Positions 55,587 to 64,000 of a stretch of 64,000 bases of DNA are shown piece by piece. The DNA comes from Neolentinus lepideus HHB14362 ss-1 (lineage: Eukaryota; Basidiomycota; Agaricomycetes; Gloeophyllales; Gloeophyllaceae), in assembly GCA_001632425.1 (NCBI GenBank), contig KV425555.1, forward strand, positions 144,795-208,794, given 5' to 3'. Below the pieces are notes generated by a model. That model was not told the DNA's origin. It searched no databases and saw only the letters and a list, made by a program, of their open reading frames with translations. Within the stretch, counting starts at the first letter, position 1; each line of letters begins with the position of its first letter. The position numbers were made by a program, and so were the translations under genes.

Positions 55587-58410
55587 TTAATCAATGCGAA
55601 TCGAGCTATAGAGCCTGCGGACAGCCCAATATGTTGCAAGGAAACCGATAGTGCCTACAAAAATTCCAACTCATTCAGCATACAGATTAATGGTCCCGAA
55701 TGCAACAAACTCACCAGTGATCAAGAAGTCGAACAGAGCAAGAAGGAATAGGTATCCGAAGTATACGACGGTGCTGGAGAAGGAGTCCAGAGACAGTCGT
55801 GATAGCCAGTAAAAGAAACCGTAGGCCAGGAGCCAGAAAGCGCTCCCGCCTCCCGTTAAGAAAGCGCGCCAATGCCATCTACAGAAACCGAACTTCAGAA
55901 GATCATACGGAAGGAGAGGACGGAATGCTACTGACCGGTACTCTTCGGCACAGAGGATAAAATACGTGAACAGGATAGTAACGGTAGCGGTAGTGAGAGA
56001 TACGACGAAAGCGGTCAGAGCAAGAAATCCGAATGCATAGTATGCTCGAGATGCAAAGAGACTAGACAGCACGAAATATAGCTCGACGAAGGCAGCACCT
56101 TTGTAACAGCGTGAGCAAGACGAATCCAGCTGAGGAGGTATTTGCTCCTTACCAAATGGAAGGATTCCACTAAGCAACATCGCGGCCTAGAGAAACAAGG
56201 GATCAACGTAAAGTTGACAGCGGATGCTTGAGACATACCCAAGGGCGAAGGTACCTAGGGGTGGGGGGAATCTGGCGGGGAATGGGGTTCACCCTTACAG
56301 GATGTTTGATTGCCTGAAGATGAGACACATAAAAAATGAAGTTGTTGAATAGTTGGGGAGGCAGCGTACCCCATGCTTAGAACCGAAGTAGGATCCAATA
56401 AGAGACAACGGTGCAGATATTCCAAACCACAGAACCACGACGAACAGCATCGTGCCTTGAGCATATTGACATCAGCCTCAAATTCACCCATGGGCGTGCA
56501 TGCACGTACCGAATGGCACGGCTCCAGAAGAACCGGCGGTGAGTAGGAACAAGTTCAGAAGGAAGATGACAGCAAAGATGAACCTAGTAGACTTGATCAG
56601 TCGACTGTCCGCAGTCTATGAAGATTACACCTACGTAGGTAGAATCGTAGCAGTGATGAATGAGTTTTTCCGCTTATCCGTGCCCCCCATGGACGCATAC
56701 ACTCTGCTTGAGATGTAACCACCAATTCTATCAAAACCACGTCAGTCTTTGGGTCTGCAGCAGACACGGGGATCACTCACACTCCGAATAAAGTCCAACC
56801 AACCATCATAACTGTAGCCAGCGAGCCACGGTTAGATGGAGACAAGAATCCAAGAAGTGCAAAGACTTAAGGGTACGTCAAAATGAGCAACCCGGGCTTT
56901 TTACAGAACATATCATTAGCCATACCTAAAGTCACGACAACCATAGCGCACAACTGTGCCCCATTACCCACGAGCACAGACAACGCCATCGGGTTTGGCG
57001 GCGTCCGGAAGACTTCGCCGTGAACGAGCTTCCAGCCCCAGTCCTCTTGAACGTCCTCACTCAGATCAATGGCGTTGTAACGAGATATCTAGCACAACAG
57101 ATCAGCTTAAGCACATAAAACGACTGTTCGCCGCCTACATCACGAGAGACGCTCCGTATGAGAATCATGGAGACCATGATGCACAAAAAGACGACGATGA
57201 CGAACGAGTTAATCAAACTGAACCAGTGGATTCGCGGGTCAAAGATGTGCAGGTAGTTGTCCCACCTTGTGGCCTAGACACATAGTCAGCAGTGCAGCGA
57301 ATACGTTATCCATTGCCAAACGTACCCAGGGGGTATCTGATTCCTTTAAGACACTTCAGAATATGCACATATGCATGTAACTAAAGGTACTCACGTTCCA
57401 TGTTACACGATAAGTGTATCGCACATTGTTTACTCCCGTTTCGCCGAGTATCAGTGGCGGCACTTCTTCTTCACAGTTTGCAGTCCCTTCTTGGGGACCT
57501 CCGCGACTAAATTATGCGCTCAATACTCGTTCCCGGAGATGCCAAATTGCGCACCTGGAAGGCCAGACGAGTACGCCCACCACACGATACGTATCTGGGC
57601 TGGGAGAGTGGTACCTACAAGACACATCAGAGGTAGGCGAACGACATAAAACACATGCAACTGAACGCACGTACTTGATGTATATGTCATAGTGGTTGTT
57701 CAGCGCGGGCGTCTCATTGTACGGTTCGTCATCATTGCCCAAGTTGAAGCCCATGTCATAGAATACATCCCCAGTTCGTACGTCTACTTTCATTTCTGCA
57801 GCTGGGAGACCGTCAATGAGCCAGTTTAGCGCGTAGTCCTCGCGTATGCGGTCGTTGATGAATTTTGCGTCCTCTCCAGGGACTTCGATGCCCGAACAGA
57901 GGGTTTGACATGTAGAATTATTTTCTAGCATACGAATCTGAAGCAAGATAGTAGGCTCGTCATAGCGCTCTAGTACAGCGGACACTACTGACATCGTATG
58001 GTGAATTGAATATTCGATCTCCGAAGAGAATGGAGCCTAGGGATTCAGGCTGCTTCTTCGGACCTCCTTCTGGTTCGCAGAAGTGGAAGCTTGGACTATA
58101 GTAGTCATCTAAATGATATGAGACAACAGCTGCGGAACGAGTCAGAAATATGGTCTTACAATTAATCAGGGATTTCTGCGCACAATTGTCACATTCGCAT
58201 CAAGTGCTGAAACCTCAAAGCAGTGCGCCCACTCACAAGTTTAGCATCGTCGGTGCCGGCAAGCATAGGGGTCAATGCATTGACAAATAGATCGACTTTC
58301 TCTCCCTTCCGGTAGTTGTGAGGTGCAGAGCCCGGTAGATAGAATGCGTCGGCACATAACGACAGCAGAACAGGGATCGCATACCCCAGCAGTGTACGCG
58401 AGCCAGTCAT
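55587..58410 (-). CDS. Transmembrane 9 superfamily protein (nonaspanin, EMP70 family)
   Basis: This is a nine-helix endosome/Golgi membrane protein. The signal peptide start MTGSRTLLGYAIPVLLSLCA (58410; an in-frame ATG at 58422 adds four residues) is followed by FYLPGSAPHNYRKGEKVDLF and VNALTPML, the family N-terminus. LISYDYYSPSFHFCEPEGGP follows after an intron. The lumenal domain holds GEDAKFINDRIREDYALNWL and FNLGNDDEPYNETPALNNH (57900-57700). The C-terminal membrane half contains GAAFVELYFVLSSLFASRAY, TATVTILFTYFILCAEEYR and HWRAFLTGGGSAFWLLAYGF. It ends ITGTIGFLATYWAVRRLYSS and IRID with TAA at 55589-55587. At least ten introns are implied in the 56200-57500 part. The C-terminal R-x-D end resembles the COPI-binding tails known in the family. 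Confidence 0.88.
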
Positions 58411-58559
58411 ATTGCCTGTCAAGAGGCACCCTCCTCTCCCGGGAAGCTATAATTTTGCGTCTCCAGTCCTCAAGCACAGAAGTTAAGAGACAGTTCAGCA
58501 CAGGCCAAAGTCCAACGCAATGTACACACGATAGACAAATGTCAAGTGTACGCAGTGTG

Positions 58560-58970
58560 CTACAGCCCTAGACTTGCTAGCGACGTCTCCTCAGTGAACC
58601 CGAGTAGGCGAGCAACGAGGTTCACAGGGACTACAGCCCTGGCACGTGTCGATGGCAGTAACTGTGACGCGACCTGACGCGACGCTGCCACACTTTCCTC
58701 TACCAAAAGTCGACCCTCGGTGGTGCAAACATTGTGAAACATAACATTCGAGTCATAGAAAGACATGAAAAATGTGGAAGGAGGGTCTGCTATTTGCTCT
58801 TTCCAGGCAATTCCTCTACGCACTTCCGAAATCACCGCAAAAGCGCTTGCAGCTGCAATAGCGTTGGTTCTCCAATCACTCGTTGAGACTGATGTGCTAC
58901 GTGTTCTTTAGTTAGACTAGCACTCTGACTCACTGGCTGCACCGCGAAACTCCGTGTAGTGTCTGGCCAT
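58560..58970 (-). CDS. Small protein of unknown function
   Basis: Exon 1 (58970-58933) reads MARHYTEFRGAA. A 45-nt intron starting GTGAGTCA and ending CATCAG joins it in frame to ISTSDWRTNAIAAASAFAV and EVRRGIAWKEQIADPPSTFF. It continues MSFYDSNVMFHNVCTTEGRL and ends ARLLGFTEETSLASLGL at 58560. The total is about 121 residues, without signal peptide or clear membrane segment. I do not recognise the family. The start is divergent from the F-box gene with only 45 bp between the two ATGs. The precise splice and amphipathic composition suggest a real gene, but confidence is limited. Confidence 0.5.
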
Positions 58971-58973
58971 GAG

Positions 58974-58981
58974 GTATAAAA
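58974..58981 (+). promoter_or_regulatory. TATA-like box before the F-box gene
   Basis: GTATAAAA lies about 40 bp upstream of the F-box gene ATG at 59016, next to the start of the divergent small gene. Confidence 0.45.
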
Positions 58982-59015
58982 CTAGGCAAGTCCACTTTGT
59001 CGCTCAGAATCCGCC

Positions 59016-60130
59016 ATGACCGGCATCTCACTCTCGCCTTCGATTTCCCTTCCAAGTGAACTGTTGCACGCCGTCATAGACTATTCAGAACTGCGCGACG
59101 CCTGGAGCTGTAGGCCCGTCAGTAGGCAGTTCTACAATATCGCCACGGGGCGCGTCTTCTATTCCGTTTGCCTTGACTTCTCCGGCGACAAGACTTCGAG
59201 GACAGAACACTTTTTGCGAATGCTCTGTGATACTCGCGCACCCTGCGAAGCAATCAGACATCTCACTATACGAAAATTGCCGTCCTTCATCGCTGAAGGT
59301 CTCGAGAAAGATTTATGCGATCTCATTACAAATGCCACTTTAATCATGTCCATCAACCTCGCAATTGTCATGGGACTGGAAGGGGATACCCCTGTGCATT
59401 ACCCAAGATTGGTCGACTGCCTTCACCAGCTGGGTGCTGCTGGTTCACTTGTGAACCTCTCGGCTTACTCAATCGATCATTTTCCTACCGAGGTGAAGCT
59501 ACCTGGTGGGCGTCATTTTCACGCCCTGCGACTGACGAAGCCAGTTGAAGACTCTGACTTCCTGAGAAGCGGAGTCCTGGGATCGATGGGGCTAAAACAT
59601 TTACAAGTTCATGTCCGACTCTCTAGCTCGACCGATGCCCTCTCGTTCGTGCAGAAAGTCAGCACAGTCTTACAAGACATTGAAGTTTTGGGGCTATATT
59701 TCGAGCTCAAAACAAGGGAATTTTGTGATGGTACATCGCATGAGAATTTTGAGGACTTCAAGGTAAGTGGCTCGTGGCGTTGGAAAGTTAAATATACTGA
59801 TTGTGGTTGCAGAAATTTATTATGGATATATGTAAAATAATTAGATGCTGCGAGCGGCTTAGGGTCCTCGGTGTCGCCACCAACTTCTTGACCATTGCAG
59901 CAGCCACGAAAGATGAAGACCTCATCAACCTGATTGAAGAAATCCATGCAATGTATCTTCCCAGCACCGGGCGACTTGAAATTGATTGGTATGGCAGACA
60001 ATGGGATGTAACCGGAGGATACGCCCCCATCAGTAACGATAGTCTTTTGCGTGTAATGTGGTACTACGAGTATAGTGTTACAAGCGCCGGTGCTACGGAT
60101 TTCGACGACTTCGTGCACCCAAGGACGTGA
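59016..60130 (+). CDS. F-box-like domain protein
   Basis: The N-terminus ISLPSELLHAVIDYSELRDA and WSCRPVSRQFYNIATGRVFY forms a fungal F-box-like motif that would bind Skp1 in an SCF ubiquitin ligase. The rest of exon 1, up to about 59763, is a degenerate leucine-rich substrate-binding region (VLGSMGLKHLQVHVRL). A 49-nt intron (GTAAGTGG to GCAG at 59812) leads to exon 2: KFIMDICKIIRCCERLRVLG, ending TDFDDFVHPRT with TGA at 60128-60130. Expanded families of such F-box proteins are common in mushroom genomes, and their targets are usually unknown. Read-through of the intron gives a stop at about 59840. Confidence 0.72.
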
Positions 60131-60273
60131 ATGATAACGTACCATGATACTAGTGATATACGTTTTCTACCTTGGCTGTTGACGCATACTGTACTTCGAC
60201 TTCATATACTGCTTTCAGTTTATTGTGTATATAATCTTAGAGCGAAGCAAATGGTCCTCCTCGTGCGATGTCA

Positions 60274-61970
60274 TTATTTGTCCTCCAAAAATGTCTTGAC
60301 CTGTGCTTGTACAAACTCAAGATCTTTGGGACTCGAGGAGCCGCCAGCTAAGACAGCAAGGCATCGATGCAATTAGATGCGACTTAAGGAGTGACCAGAA
60401 GTTACAGAGATGTGCTTACCAACATGGCCCCAGACGGAGTCTATAATAACCAATTTAGCTGTGTCCTTGAGATAAGACACTTCAATCTCGCTGTCTTCGG
60501 GCTATATGTTCGAGTTCGAATCGCGGCCCATCCAAATAGCAAGGCAGGGATCATCGACTTACAGTGAAATACAAATCTGTCTTGCAGGGCATAATCAGTC
60601 CCTTCGCCTTGACCGCCCCAAGGCACTTCTCGAGGTCACCTCCGTCCTTAACCTTAGAGACATCCGCCGTTTGCCAGGTGTTAAGGAGGGCAAGCATGTC
60701 ATTGGCATCCCAAAAGTTGAGGTAGTTGGCTTCCCATCGCTCGCGCATGAAGTCTTCCAGGCATGAGTACCTACGTTCCATCAACAGGCTGAAGCTGTTG
60801 GGATTCCGAGACTTACAGTCCGTCAAACAGATAGCCATGGTTCCTGAACCACTACAGTATTTTGCAATAGTCAGATTACGGGTCAGTGATCAATATGAGG
60901 AAATTTACGGTTTGTCCATATGCCCAAGGGCAGTACACCCGCCCGAAGGCACGAATGCCGTGCTGTGGGATGATCTTGTAATGTCCGTTTTCAAAATCCT
61001 TGGATGCTTTCATTGCGGCTTTCGGCCCTTCCAAGAAACTAGAACAGCCATGCATAGTGAGACAATATACAAGACAGAAACTGAAGATTTACGCTATGTT
61101 GTGTGGACTGGTTCTGGCAGAACCGCATGCAACAACGTACCTGGGGAAAATATACGTCAGATTGAAGCAGAGGAGTGAAGTATGAGCTTACTTGTCAAGA
61201 TAGTCTGGATACATGACTGGCCAGTGATAGGACTAGGATTTTATTTCATTGGTAGCAGGCTGCTTCAGAATGAACAGTAGCGAATCAAACATACCATTTG
61301 TGCACCCATAGAGAAGCCAAACACACAATATATGTGATTGATTCCAAGCTTCTTGGTGAGCACCGCATACTGTGCACGACTGTTGAATCGGGAACGTAAC
61401 GTCTCTGGCTGCTAGGGAAGACGATCAGAACCTACGCATTATCCTCGTATGAAATGGCCGGGAAATATGGGCCGTTATAAGGGAAGGGCTGCAAGTTTGT
61501 TAGTGTTCTGGCAGTAGGGAGGTTCACTACGTAGATACCGTGTTCGATGGAGATGAGGACTGCATACGATGGAATTTAGTAATTAGCCTGGAATGACAGA
61601 AATGGGGTGACTAGCCTCCCCATTGCAAAACAGTGCAAATGTGACAATGTAGTATTTGTCAGGATTCAAAACCTGGATGTATTCAGTCCCCTTGTAGATT
61701 CAAGCTAGACGTAGTGACTCGCCTTGTCTGTGCCGACCATGTATGCTTGACCTTGCGTGCCCCAATTCACATCAACAATTCCAGCTCACTCGACAAACCG
61801 ACGGACAGTCACTTACTATCAAGCTTCGCTCCATAGCACGTCGGGAACACAATACACGGGTTTTTCGAATCGCCATATGTACGATAGGCCGTTACGGCGT
61901 TAGGTAGGATACCGCCCGCCACCTTGAAGCGACCATGGTAGTAGTAGTGCGTCGCAGGTTGGCCAGACAT
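60274..61970 (-). CDS. Homoserine O-acetyltransferase-like alpha/beta hydrolase, copy 1
   Basis: This is a hydrolase of the homoserine-acetyltransferase group, split by many short introns. The start at 61970 gives MSGQPATHYYYHGRFKVAGG, then ILPNAVTAYRTYGDSKNPCI and VFPTCYGAKLDS; a further in-frame ATG at 62003 is possible. Middle exons give LNPDKYYIVTFALFCNGE and the nucleophile elbow KLGINHIYCVFGFSMGAQM (61300-61370). Then come FLEGPKAAMKASKDFENGHY, GIRAFGRVYCPWAYGQT and NYLNFWDANDMLALLNTWQT. The acid and base are in GLIMPCKTDLYFTPEDSE and LVVIDSVWGHV. The end is SPKDLEFVQAQVKTFLEDK with TAA at 60276-60274. Activity may be acetyl transfer or plain ester hydrolysis. It is a tandem duplicate of the gene at 62673-64000. 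Confidence 0.8.
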
Positions 61971-62672
61971 GACGACGAAAGACGAAAAGAGCGTGAGCAC
62001 CATTGAATGATGCACACCCTGCATACCAGTCCCGCCTCTGTCCCGACGGGGCAGACAGACCAAGAATATATGCTCTCAATTTGGAGGCAGCGTTATCGCT
62101 CTGTTCGGCCCGCGATAAGGAGGGAAGTACAGCGCCCCCAGGATTGCTCCCGTGTCATTTAGTGGAAGGTTGCCGACAAGCTTGATCATAGTTATGCTTG
62201 AAAGCGGATGCACGGATGGCTGCGAATCTGTCTGAACCTGTCCGGATCGCGAGGCAGAGTGCGCAGTTCCTTTGACCTTGTCTGATGTCGTCTGGGAGGC
62301 CAACTAATGAATTTGATGGCAATAGCAGGGCCTGTGGGATGTGATGAGATATCTCGGACGCGAAAAGGAGGGTTGCAGCTGGATTCTGCAAAAAGCGTGT
62401 GTAGACTGGATATAATAAGTTCAGCAGTGAATAACCGGTGCAGCGAATTCTGGAGTTTTACTCTAATTGGAATTGAGCTGTATCTTCGAATTCATCTCGG
62501 AAAGGAGCGCTTATTCCTGAACGAAAGCTATCACTCCCTCTTTATACACTCGGCTCACACCTTCGGTAAACCTGTCATTGAGCGGCAATCATGTACCACC
62601 AACTTCGTCAGCTTCGGCATCAGGCACACTATACAAACAGTCAAATCCAAACAAGTACTTGTGATATATGCA
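61971..62672. other. Gap between the tandem hydrolase genes
   Basis: About 700 bp holding the promoter of copy 1 and the 3' flank of copy 2. Minus-strand ORF fragments at 62076-62391 have no domain and are probably leader sequence. Confidence 0.4.
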
Positions 62673-64000
62673 TCATATTTCGTTTTCTAAAAACGCTTTA
62701 ACTTGGGCTTGATAAAACTCGAAGTCTTGCGGACATGACCCTCCGCCAGCTGAGAATTTCCTGGATTATCTGGATAGAATAAAGCACCACGAGTGGCAGC
62801 ACGCACCTACATGACCCCAGACGGAATCGATAACAACTAGATTGGCGGTGTCTTTGAGATACGAGACTTCAATTTCGCTGTCTTCTGGCTGCACAAATGA
62901 CGCACCTGATATTGGGACGAACATAGTGCACTCGGCAGAGGGGACTGCAGCTTACGGTAAAGTACAAATCTGTCTTGCACGGCATGATCAGACCCTTCGC
63001 CTTAATTGCCCCTAGGCGATTCTCGAGATTTCTATCATCCCTGACCTTTGAGACGTCTGCCGTCTGCCAGGTGTTAAGGAGGGCCAGCATGTCGCTGGCG
63101 TCTCAATGTTTCAGATAATCGGCTTCCCATTCTTCTCGGAGGAAGTCTTCGAGACTCGAGTATCGAGTATCTGATGGTTGGTTTCGTCAAAGGAAGGGGT
63201 TTTTCAATTGGATGTCAGGACTTACAGTCCATCGTACAGGTAGCCATTGTCTCTGAACCACTAGAGTAATGTATTTCAAGAAGGTATCCGTATCCACGCC
63301 GATGTAAGAAAACGCACGGTTTGGCCATATGCCCAAGGACAGTAGACCCGCCCGAAGGCACGAATGCCATACTCTGGTACACTCTTGTAATGATCATCTT
63401 CGAAGTCTTTGGATGCCTTCATCGCGGCTTTCGGACCTTCCAGGAAACTAGTTTCACCAATGATCAGTGACGAATAGATGGTAATAGTCAGGCGTTATGG
63501 TCTTACGCTATGTTGTGTAGACTGGTCCTAGCCGAACCACAGATAACAATATACCTGAAGCACAACCGCCAAGTGGACGCCAGTGCATTGTACTGCATGG
63601 ACTCACTTGTCAAGGTATTCTGGATACATAACGGGCCAATAATAGGTCTGGAGTTTTGTTGCGAGAGAGGCGTGGAGTTTGGCGATTGGTCAACAGAATA
63701 ACTAACCCACCATTTGTCCGCCCATGGAGAACCCAACTACGCAATATATGTGTTCGATGCCCAGCTTCTTTGTGAGTGCTGCATACTGAGCACGGCTAGT
63801 GATGGAAATATTGCATTTCACAGATTGTTGAGGCAGAACCGCAAGACTCACGCGTTGTCCTCGTACGATATGGCAGGAAAGTAAGGGCCATTGTACGGGA
63901 GGGGCTTCGGATAGGTTAATCAGAGTGGCGACTAGGCTGAGAAAATGCTCACAGTATTTGATAGAGAAGAACACTATCGTGACAGATTAGTTAGTAACTA
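62673..64000 (-). pseudogene. Homoserine O-acetyltransferase-like hydrolase, copy 2, with in-frame stop, 5' end missing
   Basis: A tandem homologue of the gene at 60274-61970, running off the right edge. The nucleophile exon is KKLGIEHIYCVVGFSMGGQM (63720-63780). It is followed by FLEGPKAAMKASKDFEDDHY, GIRAFGRVYCPWAYGQT and, after an intron, SSLEDFLREEWEADYLKH. The next codon is TGA (63105-63103), where copy 1 has Trp (NYLNFWDAND). Beyond the stop the frame resumes DASDMLALLNTWQTADVSKV and NRLGAIKAKGLIMPCKTDLY. The end is GGGSCPQDFEFYQAQVKAFL with stop TGA at 62675-62673. Everything else looks conserved, so the lesion is recent, or the codon is spliced around. Confidence in the stop is high from the sequence; calling the locus dead is inference. 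Confidence 0.72.

Noticed and set aside
44946..64000. A metabolic or defence gene cluster on the right half
   Set aside because: The neighbouring genes belong to unrelated conserved pathways and show no shared regulation or cluster enzymes.

Overview
The window is nuclear DNA of a filamentous basidiomycete, most likely a mushroom-forming Agaricomycete. Genes are split by many short GT-AG introns of about 45-70 nt, intergenic gaps are short, and the gene set fits this group: ATG27, the DASH subunit Duo1, an Hsp9/12-type stress protein, a PA-TM-RING ligase, and LINE-type RNase H fragments. All product names come from reading translated exons by eye; no database search was possible. Exon borders are approximate unless a junction is given.

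Layout. 1-2069: 3' part of a CLC chloride channel (+). 2401-3013: Sm protein D3 (+). 3296-6642: Golgi tether COG2 (+), convergent with the CORVET subunit VPS8 (6782-11850, -). 12270-14530: PHD-finger HDAC-complex protein of Cti6 type (-). 15131-16020: DUF5519 family protein (-), divergent from threonine deaminase ILV1 (16176-18129, +). 18610-19382: FMN-binding stress protein (-). 19744-22651: secreted serine carboxypeptidase (-). 23592-25164: a young 5'-truncated LINE, just beyond the stop of a WD40 protein (25263-26612, -). 26946-27488: a small TA-flanked inverted-repeat element. 28552-30333: mitochondrial TyrRS (+). 30614-32400: queuine tRNA-ribosyltransferase (+). 32446-35459: helicase DBP10 (-). 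35693-36781: DASH subunit Duo1 (-). 36943-37014: tRNA-Thr(AGT). 37842-38178: a 22-bp minisatellite. 38463-39278: GNAT acetyltransferase (-). 40400-42413: class III aminotransferase (-). 43330-44250: a decayed RNase H retroelement. 44946-47018: PA-TM-RING E3 ligase (+). 47436-47865: Hsp12-like (+). 48282-49527: alpha/beta hydrolase (-). 49958-51841: ataxin-3/Josephin deubiquitinase (-). 52105-53231: ATG27 (+). 54000-55181: RNase H1-type N-terminal-domain protein (+). 55587-58410: TM9SF/EMP70 (-). 58560-58970: small unknown protein (-). 59016-60130: F-box-like protein (+). 60274-64000: two tandem homoserine-acetyltransferase-like hydrolases (-), the second with an in-frame stop.

Most genes are unrelated housekeeping genes. 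Endomembrane traffic and quality control recur (COG2, VPS8, ATG27, TM9SF, PA-TM-RING, ataxin-3), but there is no sign of a co-regulated cluster. The unusual material lies between genes: a minisatellite whose every unit reads as a splice acceptor abutting a splice donor, an inverted-repeat element with many copies of a GTATGGGTT motif, a LINE with a perfect 14-bp target duplication, and two microexons (6 nt and 11 nt) needed to keep conserved proteins intact.
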